DNA from: Gammaproteobacteria bacterium
GTDB taxonomy: Bacteria; Pseudomonadota; Gammaproteobacteria; Pseudomonadales; Pseudohongiellaceae
NCBI GenBank assembly: GCA_002711845.1
Contig: PASF01000001.1
Coordinates: forward strand, 186,001 to 250,000
Direction of reading: 5' to 3'
DNA length: 64,000 nucleotides
Under the pieces are notes generated by a model, which saw only the letters and a program-made list of their open reading frames with translations, was not told where the DNA came from and made no database searches. The position numbers were made by a program, and so were the translations under genes. Below, in pieces: positions 45,123-53,468 of the stretch (position 1 is its first letter; each line of letters starts with the position of its first letter).

Positions 45123-46037
45123 TCAGCCCTTGCCTTTCATCTTGTTCGGGCCTTTCAGCGAATCTTTCTCGATAAACTCAATGATGGCGCCGGCGATATC
45201 CTTGCCCGTGGCTTTCTCAATGCCTTCCAATCCGGGTGACGAATTCACCTCCAGCACCAGGGGGCCATGATTGGAGCGGATAATGTCCACCCCGGAAACA
45301 TACAGACCCATGACCTGCGCAGCCTTGGTCGCCAGCTTGCGTTCGTCAGGACGCAGTTTGATGACTTGCGCCGAGCCACCGCGATGCAGGTTGGAGCGGT
45401 ACTCGCCGGGCTGGGCGGTCCGTTGCATGGCGGCAACCACCTTGTCACCGACTACGAAGCAGCGGATGTCCGAGCCACTGGCTTCCCTGACGAATTCCTG
45501 AACCAGGAAGTCAGCTTCCAGGCCGCGGAAGGCATTGATCAGGCTCTCTGCAGCTTTGCGGGTTTCTGCCAGCACCACGCCGTTACCCTGGGTGCTTTTT
45601 AGTACCTTCACCAGCAGCGGTGCACCGCCTACGGAATTGATCAGGTCGGTGGTGGCATCGGCGGAGTGTGCATAACTGGTCACCGGCTGGCCAATGCCGC
45701 GGCGTGCCAGTAACTGGTGGGCGCGAAGCTTGTCGCGCGAGCGGGTGATGGCGATGGATTCGTTAACGGAGTAAGTGCCCCCTACCTCGAACTGGCGCAG
45801 CACTGCAGCGCCATACTGGGTCACGCTGGCGCCGATACGCGGAATCACCGCATCAAATTCCAGCGCCTCGGGGTCACCCTGACCCTTGAAAAAAACCGTG
45901 GGGTTGTTGGCGGTGATGTTCATGTAGCATTTAAGCACGTCGATGACCCGCGCATCATGCCCACGCTCGCGGGCCGCTTCAACCAGCCGTTTCGTGGAAT
46001 AAAGTTTAGCGTTACGTGACAAGACGCCGATTTTCAT
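45123..46037 (-). CDS. rimK: Ribosomal protein S6 glutamate ligase RimK
   Basis: 304 residues (E. coli 300). ATP-grasp ligase that adds glutamates to the C-terminus of ribosomal protein S6. Landmarks: [119 protein letters not shown] and [22 protein letters not shown]. All match RimK text. Convergent with the Ca2+ ATPase, stops adjacent with no space for a terminator. Confidence 0.97.
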   Translation of the reverse strand: MKIGVLSRNAKLYSTKRLVEAARERGHDARVIDVLKCYMNITANNPTVFFKGQGDPEALEFDAVIPRIGASVTQYGAAVLRQFEVGGTYSVNESIAITRSRDKLRAHQLLARRGIGQPVTSYAHSADATTDLINSVGGAPLLVKVLKSTQGNGVVLAETRKAAESLINAFRGLEADFLVQEFVREASGSDIRCFVVGDKVVAAMQRTAQPGEYRSNLHRGGSAQVIKLRPDERKLATKAAQVMGLYVSGVDIIRSNHGPLVLEVNSSPGLEGIEKATGKDIAGAIIEFIEKDSLKGPNKMKGKG

Positions 46038-46214
46038 GATGGGGATCCTTGCAAAGCGAGGTGCGCGAGTGGCAACAGTTGACGATAAGGCCGGGCCCGG
46101 CGTGCGACTCAGGGCCGGCTCGCCATAGCGCGCTAAGATATCACAACATAATCGCTAAGCAAGGTCATCGCAAGCGGGCGGCTCAAATATCAGAGGGATT
46201 TCTCCAGTCACCGC

Positions 46215-47666
46215 TCAGCGACGCCACATCAGGTAGTCGCGGCGGATACGGCGGCACGCCATCCAGGTACCGGTGATACACACCAGCGTCACCCCCAGCA
46301 GCAGGAAAATCACGACAATGTCCCAGATCGGGCGTAGCCGCAGGATCGGAAAATCCAGATCGTGCAGACCGGTGCGAATCCAGCGTGACCAGCGACCGGT
46401 GCTGCCCACCGTGCGCACGGCGCCGGTGTCCGGATTGATGTACAGGCGGGTGTGTTCGCTGTCGTTCAAAATCGCGCGGTAGACGGGCAGGGCGACCTCA
46501 CGCTTGTGGCCGTAATAGTAGCTGTCTTCCTGATGCAGCAGCCCGCTGTCCTGCACCGGCGTGGCCAAGGCCGCGAGTGCGGCTGTTATGTCGGCAACTG
46601 CCAGTGGCGCCGGCTGTGCTTGGCGGTTGAGGCGCACCTGTCTGCTGTCGGTGGTCTTGGCCAACAGGAATAACGCATGGTTGAAAACGGCCGGCGTGAT
46701 CTGCCGGATACCGGCCTCGTCCAGCGTCAGATCAGCATTTCCCAGCGCCCGCAACAACTGTTTCAGTTCGCTCCAGCGTGCGGTGCCGGTGATCTGTGTG
46801 CGGTAGGCATCGCCCCCGCTTGCGCTCAGTGCACCCCAGGGGTTCATGGTCATCAGGCCGCTGAAGACCCAGGTCAGCACCAGCACCCCGAACACCATAC
46901 CGGTGATGTGGTGCCAGTACCACCAGCCTGTGTATGGTGAGGCGTAGGGGGAGGCCAGGGTGTTGCTGCGCCGGTCGCGGCGCAGTCTGGCGATACCCAC
47001 ATACAGGCCGGTGGCGGCGAGGAAGGTGCCCATTATCGACGCCCAGATCACCACCTGTGACCACAGGGCCGCGTTCTGCCGCAGGATGGTCGGATATGTC
47101 CAGTGCGGAATGGCGCCAAACCATGACAGCACCCGCTGGCGCCGATTGGTGAACTGAAACACCTCGCCGGTGGTGCCGTTGATATAGATCTCGGTGGCCG
47201 CCGGGTCGTCGAAGGCCACATGCCAGGCTGGCGCATGGCGACGTGCACTTTGCAGCGTCCATTGGTCGATATCGACAATGCCCAGGGCGCGGGGTGCGCC
47301 GCTGATGCGGTTGCCACTGCCAAACTCACGGGCCACGGCCAGAATGTCGACGTCGCTCATCGGTTCAAGGGCCTCTCCGGTGGCCAGTTTCAGCGTCAAT
47401 GCCTCCCGGCCGCCGGTGCGCAACACGGGCTCTCCCAATAACATTTCAATGCGGAAATCACCGAGCGGGGTGTCGTCGTGCGGTGCAAAGCGGCCCAGGT
47501 TGCAACAGGCACTAAAGTCCAGCGGCTCCAGACCGTTCAGGCGCTGCTCGTCGCTCAGTGCCGGAAAACTCTGGTACATCATGACAAAGCCGGACAAGCA
47601 CCACAGCGTCATCAGCAGGCCCACGGCCACGGCCAGATAACGGTGTATCAGCAGAATGAAGCGCAT
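46215..47666 (-). CDS. PepSY-domain inner-membrane protein (PiuB-like)
   Basis: 483 residues. N-terminal LIHRYLAVAVGLLMTLWCLSGFVMMY, with helices at about residues 200-220, 255-280 and 445-470; the segments TPLGDFRIEML, RAILNDSEHTRLYINPDTGAVRTV and LHDLDFPILR-x-RPIWDIVV fit the PepSY-associated (PepSY_TM) family. His in LHDLDFP and the WYWHHITG helix could bind haem, as proposed for such ferric-reductase-like proteins. It follows a TonB receptor by 28 bp in the same direction, so a role in releasing or reducing imported metal-siderophore is the common inference. Confidence 0.85.
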   Translation of the reverse strand: MRFILLIHRYLAVAVGLLMTLWCLSGFVMMYQSFPALSDEQRLNGLEPLDFSACCNLGRFAPHDDTPLGDFRIEMLLGEPVLRTGGREALTLKLATGEALEPMSDVDILAVAREFGSGNRISGAPRALGIVDIDQWTLQSARRHAPAWHVAFDDPAATEIYINGTTGEVFQFTNRRQRVLSWFGAIPHWTYPTILRQNAALWSQVVIWASIMGTFLAATGLYVGIARLRRDRRSNTLASPYASPYTGWWYWHHITGMVFGVLVLTWVFSGLMTMNPWGALSASGGDAYRTQITGTARWSELKQLLRALGNADLTLDEAGIRQITPAVFNHALFLLAKTTDSRQVRLNRQAQPAPLAVADITAALAALATPVQDSGLLHQEDSYYYGHKREVALPVYRAILNDSEHTRLYINPDTGAVRTVGSTGRWSRWIRTGLHDLDFPILRLRPIWDIVVIFLLLGVTLVCITGTWMACRRIRRDYLMWRR

Positions 47667-47694
47667 AAAACTCTCTGGCCGGTCGCCATGGCGA

Positions 47695-49701
47695 TCAGAA
47701 CGCGTAACTGTAGTTCAGGTGCACGGTACGGGGCGCCCCCAGCCGGCGCCACTGGAAGCGTTGCTGCGGATCGGATCCGGTCAACACCGCGGAGCTGGTC
47801 GACGTGGCATACTCTTCGTCCAGCAGGTTCTCCAGACGCAGGGTCACGCGGTGCTGTTCATGGGCATCCAGGTACAGGTGTGCGCCTGCATCCAGCACAT
47901 AATAATCGCCGTAGCCCTGTCGGCCAAATCCGGTGACATTTGCTGATTTGTCGCCCACATATTTCAGCGCCAGGTTGGCACCAAAGCGCTGGTTCTGGGG
48001 ATCATAGGACAGCGAGCCCTTGTACTGACGACGCGGTCGGTCCTGAATCTGCTGACCGGTGCCAGTGTCCACTTCCCTGCTGTAAGTGTAGCTGACATCA
48101 AAAGACAGCGATTCGGTGACCGGGCCGCGCAGCAGAAGCTCGGTGCCGGTCACGTCAACCTCACTGGCGATGTTGATGAAGGTCTGGCTAAAACCCGCCG
48201 GAAACCGGCCGTCCAGCGCTGCCGGAATCGGCGCCCGGCTGATCAGGTTGTCGACCGTGCGGTCCCAGCCAGCGACCTGCCAGCTTAACGGGCGTTGCAT
48301 GAGCGTGATGTTGCCGCCCACGCCCAGGTTGACGGCGGTGCTTTGCTCAGGGGCCAGAGCCGGATTGCCATGGGTGCAGTTTTCGCCGCTGGGGCAGTGC
48401 ATACGATAAAGATTCTCGGCGCTGGGCAGCATGAATGAGGTGGCTGCCATGGCCTGCACGTACAGGTTATCGGTCAGATCATAGACGCCGGAGACATTCC
48501 ATACCGTGGCATCGTTGCCGCCGGTTTTGTTGTAGCGCACGCCTGCCGCGAGACGGGCACGTTCGGACAGCTGGTCATTGCTGCGGATCTGGGTGTAGAC
48601 CGCGTGAACATCCTCGCGCTCGCCGGCAATCAACAGAAAGTCATCCTGGCCAGTATAGGTCTGGAAGTCATACCCGACGTGGTAATCAACGAAGCGGTGC
48701 GGTGACAGCACGGCGGCAGCTGACATGCCCATATCTTCGTAGCCCCAGTAATCCGACGGATTGGGCGGCGTGTAATAGTCGGTATCCCAGGTGTGGTAGT
48801 AGCCCTTTATTTCGAATTTGGCCGTATCACTGGGGATGTAGTCGAGCCTGGCGCTGACAATATTTTCGGTGCGATCGTTGATGGACATGCGGCTGACATT
48901 CGGATATCCCAGCTCCGCGTCGGTGACGATGCCGGTCATGCTCAGGCTCAGGTCCGGGGTAAAGTCGAAGCCGTATTTCAGGCCGATGCTGTTGACGTCG
49001 TAGCCACGTTTTTTATCAGTGGCGGTGGGCTGGTAGCGGTCATAAATCTCGTAACCGTCGGTTTTGTCCCTGGAGGCCCACAAAACCAGCTTGTGTTGTT
49101 TTTGCCTGCCCAGCGCGCCGCGAATGTAACCATTGAGTCGTTGCAGGCCATGGCTGCCAGTGCCGACCGTGACGTTGCCGTCGGTGGTACGGGAAAAGCC
49201 GCGTGTCACCACATTGACCACGCCGGCAATGGCCTGGGTGCCATACATCAGGCCGTGACTGCCCTTGAGCACCTCGATCCGCTCGATCATGCTGGACGGC
49301 AACGTGTCGGCCGGGCTGGTACTGTTATAAAGGCGGTTGTTAATGCGCACTCCGTCCAGCGTCCACAGAATGTCGCTGCTGCGCGAACCCTGCATCTGTA
49401 CATTGACGTAGCTGAAGGCGCCGGCCTGGGAGGTCAGGTGTAAACCGGGCACCAGCATTTCCAGAGACTGCGCAACATCGACAAAACCATGGTTACGGAC
49501 CAGCTCATCGGTGACAATCTCCAGGTCGACTCCGAAATTGGCCAGTTCCAGCGGCAGTGTGCTTTCTATGCTGCGCTCGGAGATCAGGATTTCCTGCAGC
49601 GCCGGTGCATTTGGCTGGGCGACCGAAAGGCTGGTGGCCAGCAGCAAAACACTGGTTGCCGCCAGTGAGCGCAGCGGCTGCTTGGTGTTGAGGGCAGGCA
49701 T
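47695..49701 (-). CDS. TonB-dependent outer-membrane receptor, operon with PepSY protein
   Basis: 668 residues. Signal peptide (LAATSVLLLATSLSVAQ), plug (DVAQSLEMLVPGLHLTSQ, SDILWTLDGVRINNRL, IERIEVLKGSHGLMYGTQAIAGVVNVVTRG) and a 22-strand-type barrel ending APRTVHLNYSYAF, with terminal Phe. A Cys pair MHCPSGENCTHG sits in an extracellular loop. The PepSY neighbour suggests a metal complex or haem-like ligand. AAGGACG before the ATG decides the start. A perfect 20-bp palindrome lies 85 bases upstream. Confidence 0.93.
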   Translation of the reverse strand: MPALNTKQPLRSLAATSVLLLATSLSVAQPNAPALQEILISERSIESTLPLELANFGVDLEIVTDELVRNHGFVDVAQSLEMLVPGLHLTSQAGAFSYVNVQMQGSRSSDILWTLDGVRINNRLYNSTSPADTLPSSMIERIEVLKGSHGLMYGTQAIAGVVNVVTRGFSRTTDGNVTVGTGSHGLQRLNGYIRGALGRQKQHKLVLWASRDKTDGYEIYDRYQPTATDKKRGYDVNSIGLKYGFDFTPDLSLSMTGIVTDAELGYPNVSRMSINDRTENIVSARLDYIPSDTAKFEIKGYYHTWDTDYYTPPNPSDYWGYEDMGMSAAAVLSPHRFVDYHVGYDFQTYTGQDDFLLIAGEREDVHAVYTQIRSNDQLSERARLAAGVRYNKTGGNDATVWNVSGVYDLTDNLYVQAMAATSFMLPSAENLYRMHCPSGENCTHGNPALAPEQSTAVNLGVGGNITLMQRPLSWQVAGWDRTVDNLISRAPIPAALDGRFPAGFSQTFINIASEVDVTGTELLLRGPVTESLSFDVSYTYSREVDTGTGQQIQDRPRRQYKGSLSYDPQNQRFGANLALKYVGDKSANVTGFGRQGYGDYYVLDAGAHLYLDAHEQHRVTLRLENLLDEEYATSTSSAVLTGSDPQQRFQWRRLGAPRTVHLNYSYAF

Positions 49702-49785
49702 GTCACGTCCTTGATAGGTGGATTAATGCCCGACAAGGTACAGCATGCACGCGCGTAACTCGCGCTGCTAACAGTTGTGAAACGG

Positions 49786-49805
49786 TTGTATTAACGTTAA
49801 TACAA
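49786..49805. promoter_or_regulatory. Perfect 20-bp palindrome, candidate operator
   Basis: TTGTATTAACGTTAATACAA is its own reverse complement. It lies upstream of the TonB receptor/PepSY pair and downstream of the PspB-like gene. It is AT-rich with no GC stem, so a terminator is unlikely, and it does not resemble the Fur box; a dimeric repressor or activator site is the simplest reading. Confidence 0.6.
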
Positions 49806-49828
49806 TGGCTGTAATGGCGCGTCAGCGC

Positions 49829-50050
49829 TCACTCTCCGCGAATCTTGCCGAATTCTTCGTTCAGCTCATAATTCTTGTCGGTGACGATGCGCTCCAGCAC
49901 GATCAGACGCTGCTTTATGTTGTCCAGTTCTTTCTGCACCTGGCCATCAATGACTTCACCGACTTTGGCGTTGAGCTTGGCCATGCTTTTACGGTAGTCA
50001 AAAAACTGGGTGATCAGCACGATCAGCACGATAAAAACAAAAACTTCCAT
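49829..50050 (-). CDS. PspB-like small membrane protein
   Basis: 73 residues: N-terminal helix EVFVFIVLIVLITQFF, then a coiled coil (KSMAKLNAKVGEVIDGQVQKELDNIKQRLIVLERIVTDKNYELNEEF). The size, order of helix and coiled coil, and the LERIVTDKNYEL segment resemble PspB of the phage-shock response (about 74 residues), but no pspA, pspC or pspF is nearby. AGGGAG lies 8 bases before the ATG. Confidence 0.65.
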   Translation of the reverse strand: MEVFVFIVLIVLITQFFDYRKSMAKLNAKVGEVIDGQVQKELDNIKQRLIVLERIVTDKNYELNEEFGKIRGE

Positions 50051-50321
50051 AATCAGAGCTCCCTCATTGTTGTCAATTGCTACGATAATACAACGTGTGC
50101 CAAAGACAATTTACCCGCTGCACAGTCCAATGGCCACACAACGATCTAGCAATAATGAGGCCAGAAATAATAGTTAGTAAAATCATGCCAGTAACAGTAC
50201 CATTAGCGGCGACAGTGGCCTGGATAACAATAAATTAGCCATTCCGGCACATTTTAGGGTCCATGACGGATTCGGGCCGCCGCGCGCGGACGATACAGCC
50301 GGACGTCAAAGGGAGTGAGTG

Positions 50322-52022
50322 ATGACAAACCTGCCAAGAGCTGCACTTGCTGCGCTGTTACTGCTGGCGCTGGTGCTGCTGGTGAACTCGGGTGTGTTTG
50401 GGGCGAACTGGCGCTGGGATGACACCCAGATTCTGCTGCATTCGCATCAATACTCGTTCTGGCAGGACTTCCTGCGCCCCGAGGTCTGGCAACAATTCTC
50501 GCCGGCCAACCTGACGCCCTGGCTGATTTTTTCCTTTGAAGTCGACATGATCCTGTTTGGCCTGACACCGGCCGCGTTTTATGTGCATCAATTGCTCGCC
50601 ATTGCAGCTGCCGCACTGATGCTGTATCTGTGTCTGGGATTGTGGTGCCGGCCTATGTTTGCCGCCGCCGGTGCGGTGCTGTTTGTCGTCGGTCTGCCCA
50701 CCATGCTGGTGGCTGAACAATTGATGACCCGCCACTACATCGAAGGGCTGGTGTTTGCCCTGATCGCCGTCTACGCCTTTGTCTGGTATCTGCGCACCGG
50801 CAAGCTCTGGTTATGTCTGCTGGCGCTGTTGATGTATGCCCTGGCGGTAACGGCCAAGGAAATCTATGTGCCCCTGCCTGCCTTGTTGTTGCTGCTGCCC
50901 GATGCTGACTGGCGTCGGCGCATCATTGCCAGCCTGCCGTTTTTTGCCGTGACGCTGATCTATGCCCTGTGGCGCGGCTACATGCTGGGCTCATTCAGTG
51001 GCGGTTATGTCGACAGCAGCGAGTACCTGTCGCCGGCCTTTATGGGCGATGTGATCGCCAGTTTTGTCACTTTTCCGGCGCTGCTGACCGGCGCGCTGTG
51101 GCCGGTGTTCGTGGTGCTGGTTGGCGGCCTGTGGCTGGCATACGGCGTCGCCCAGCGGCGGGTGCCCTGGCGGGCACTGCTGATTGCGGCGCTGGTATTG
51201 CTGCCGCTGGTGCCGCTGGTGCGCTCTCCCGGCATTGTGCTGGCGGATCGCTACCTGTTGCTGCCCTGGGTGCTGTTGAGTTTCTCACTGGTGTGGTGTG
51301 CCGATCGTGTGGCAGCCTCGCTGGACTGGCAGCGGCTGAATGCGGCGACGCTCGGGCTGAAGCCCTGGCACGGCAAAACCGCCCTGGGGATGTCACCCTG
51401 GCTGGTGCTGCCATTGATCGCCGTGGTGACACTGAGTCACGCAGTGCCGGTGCGACAGACAGTGGCAACGGTGGGCACCGAATTTGATGTGCAGGCTGAT
51501 TTTATCTGGGGTAACGAAGACACACGCGCCTTTGTGCCGTCGGGCAATGTGCTGCCAGCGTACTGGTTTGTCATGGGTCTGAGTAACCTCAAACAGCGCA
51601 TCAGTGGACAGGGCTCGCCTTTGCCGGTCGTCGATGATGTCTACCTGGCCGAACAGGATGTGGATCTTTTGTACACCTACGACGCCGGTTGTCAGTGCAT
51701 GCGTGATATCTCCGGCGATATCCCCGCGCGCCTAGCAGCCTACCGGCAGCGATTGCGGCCGGACGCCGAACTCTCACTGTCCTATGATTATCAGCAAGGT
51801 TACTTCAGCTGGCAGTTTGGCCCCTGGCAGGAAGGCAGTTATCACGTTGTGTCAGACACGCTGGGCGTGCTGCCGTTGCCACCGGCCGGGCAATTGCGGG
51901 TCACGCTGGCCGATAACGCGCCGTTCTACCTGCGTTACACCTCGCCCGAGGGCTGGGTGACCTATTCGCAACTCAATCATGTGGTGCACAATGGCGTTGC
52001 CGTTGAGTGGTCAAGGAATTGA
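50322..52022 (+). CDS. Polytopic GT-C-like glycosyltransferase
   Basis: 566 residues with about ten transmembrane helices and a C-terminal soluble part (from about residue 385). After the first helix comes NWRWDDTQILLHSHQ; the acidic pair in the first extracytoplasmic loop is the catalytic hallmark of GT-C enzymes that use polyprenyl-phosphate sugars. It opens a tight three-gene set with a GtrB-like transferase and a small flippase-like protein. GGGAG is 6 bases before the ATG. Likely attaches a sugar to a glycan or surface polymer on the periplasmic side (inference). Confidence 0.7.
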   Translation: MTNLPRAALAALLLLALVLLVNSGVFGANWRWDDTQILLHSHQYSFWQDFLRPEVWQQFSPANLTPWLIFSFEVDMILFGLTPAAFYVHQLLAIAAAALMLYLCLGLWCRPMFAAAGAVLFVVGLPTMLVAEQLMTRHYIEGLVFALIAVYAFVWYLRTGKLWLCLLALLMYALAVTAKEIYVPLPALLLLLPDADWRRRIIASLPFFAVTLIYALWRGYMLGSFSGGYVDSSEYLSPAFMGDVIASFVTFPALLTGALWPVFVVLVGGLWLAYGVAQRRVPWRALLIAALVLLPLVPLVRSPGIVLADRYLLLPWVLLSFSLVWCADRVAASLDWQRLNAATLGLKPWHGKTALGMSPWLVLPLIAVVTLSHAVPVRQTVATVGTEFDVQADFIWGNEDTRAFVPSGNVLPAYWFVMGLSNLKQRISGQGSPLPVVDDVYLAEQDVDLLYTYDAGCQCMRDISGDIPARLAAYRQRLRPDAELSLSYDYQQGYFSWQFGPWQEGSYHVVSDTLGVLPLPPAGQLRVTLADNAPFYLRYTSPEGWVTYSQLNHVVHNGVAVEWSRN

Positions 52023-52027
52023 ACTGA

Positions 52028-53074
52028 ATGAAATCTGTTGCTGTTATCGTGCCGGCACTCAATGAGGCCGCCAATATTGTTGCCAATATGGCAAAGGTAC
52101 GCGCCTGTCTGAACGATGTTCCGGGTATCACATTTACATTGATCGTTGTTGACGATGGTTCCACCGACGGCACTGCCGCTCTGGTGCGCGACGCCGGTGT
52201 GCAGGATCCCTTGCTCAGGGTGTTGCGCCTGAACCGGCATTTTGGCAAGGAATCGGCCATTTATGCCGGTCTGTGTGCGGCGCAGGCGTTTGATGCCTGC
52301 GTGGTCATGGACAGTGACCTGCAGCATCCGCCGGCACTGATCGCGCAAATGGTCGAACACTGGCAGGCCGGCGCCCTGGTCGTCGAAGCGGTCAAACAGT
52401 CTCGCGGCAACGAGACGCCGCTGCGTAAAGCCCTGGTGCAGATCTATTACGGCCTGTTCCGCTACCTGACCAAGCTCAGCATTCGCGGTGAGAGTGATTT
52501 CAAACTGCTGGACAGAAGCGTCGTCAATGCCTATTGCCAGTTGCCGGAGCACGGACGTTTTTTCCGCGGGCTGGTCAAGTGGATGGGCTACGATGCCGTG
52601 CAGATTCCCTTCGATGTGCCCGAGTCCACGCGGCTGCGTTCGGCCTGGGGCAACACCGCGCTGTTTCGTTATGCCATCAACTCCATCACCTCGTTCACGG
52701 CCTATCCGTTGCAGATTGTCACGCTGTTGGGCGGTCTGACCTTTCTGGTCAGTCTGGTGATTGGCGGCATGGCCCTGTTCGACAAATTGTCAGGTGCCGC
52801 GGTAGACGGTTTTACCACGGTCATTCTGCTGATCCTGATCATTGGCAGTGTGCTGATGTTCAGTGTCGGTCTTATCGGCATCTATGTGGGTCGTATCTAC
52901 GAAGAGGTCAAACGGCGTCCCGGTTACCTGGTTGACCAGGCAGGCAGCACGCTGGTAGACGCGAAACCCAAAACCACAACAACGCCTGCGGCCAAAAAGC
53001 GGGCTGCGACCCGGCCACCGGCCAGCCGGTCCCGGTCTGGCAAGGTAACAACACAGGACCCGCAACAACCATGA
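52028..53074 (+). CDS. GtrB-like polyprenyl-phosphate glycosyltransferase
   Basis: 348 residues. GT2 domain (VIVPALNEAANI, VVDDGSTDGTAALV, LNRHFGKESAIYAGL, DSDLQHPP) followed by two transmembrane helices (LQIVTLLGGLTFLVSLVIGG and VILLILIIGSVLMFSVGLIG) and EEVKRRPGYLV, as in GtrB/DPMS-like enzymes that load a sugar onto undecaprenyl phosphate. A Lys/Arg/Thr/Pro-rich tail (about 305-348) is an addition. Five bases after the GT-C gene; its stop overlaps the next start (ATGA). Confidence 0.92.
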   Translation: MKSVAVIVPALNEAANIVANMAKVRACLNDVPGITFTLIVVDDGSTDGTAALVRDAGVQDPLLRVLRLNRHFGKESAIYAGLCAAQAFDACVVMDSDLQHPPALIAQMVEHWQAGALVVEAVKQSRGNETPLRKALVQIYYGLFRYLTKLSIRGESDFKLLDRSVVNAYCQLPEHGRFFRGLVKWMGYDAVQIPFDVPESTRLRSAWGNTALFRYAINSITSFTAYPLQIVTLLGGLTFLVSLVIGGMALFDKLSGAAVDGFTTVILLILIIGSVLMFSVGLIGIYVGRIYEEVKRRPGYLVDQAGSTLVDAKPKTTTTPAAKKRAATRPPASRSRSGKVTTQDPQQP

Positions 53075-53430
53075 GCAAATACCTGATACTGCTGACCCAC
53101 GCCGCCATTCTGGCGACGCTGCTGGCCACCTCGCACGCGGTGCTCAAATGGGTGTCTGTGCAGGCGCATGACGACTACGTGCAACTGCTGCTGTCGCAAT
53201 GGAAAGGCGTGCTGCTGGCACTGTCCCTGTACGGATTCATCTTCTTTTATTACATTGTGGTGTTGCGCACCAGTCCAGTGTCTATACTCTATCCTGTATA
53301 CACAGGCTTGTCGGTATTGCTGGTGTTACTGGTCGGGCGCTTTGCCTTTTCCGAGCCCATCAGTTCTGCGCAGATGCTGGGGGCGGGATTTATCCTCGCC
53401 GGCATCGTGTTAATGGGTGGCAACAGTTGA
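53071..53430 (+). CDS. Small SMR/EamA-like four-helix membrane protein
   Basis: 119 residues, four hydrophobic helices. RTSPVSILYPVYTGLSVLLVLLVG and FSEPISSAQMLGAGFILAGIVL fit the small multidrug resistance/DMT superfamily, with ArnE/ArnF-like flippase subunits as the likely relatives. Its place after GtrB suggests it moves the polyprenyl-phosphate sugar across the membrane, the job done by GtrA in classic gtr clusters. Overlaps gtrB-like by 4 bp. Confidence 0.8.
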   Translation: MSKYLILLTHAAILATLLATSHAVLKWVSVQAHDDYVQLLLSQWKGVLLALSLYGFIFFYYIVVLRTSPVSILYPVYTGLSVLLVLLVGRFAFSEPISSAQMLGAGFILAGIVLMGGNS

Positions 53431-53468
53431 TGAGAGCCGGCAGTCAAACAGGGGGAAGCACACACGCT

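Noticed and set aside
53199-53468. Extension of the catalytic M16 gene upstream
   Set aside because: It overlaps the small flippase-like gene out of frame, and the M16 signal peptide begins exactly at 53469.
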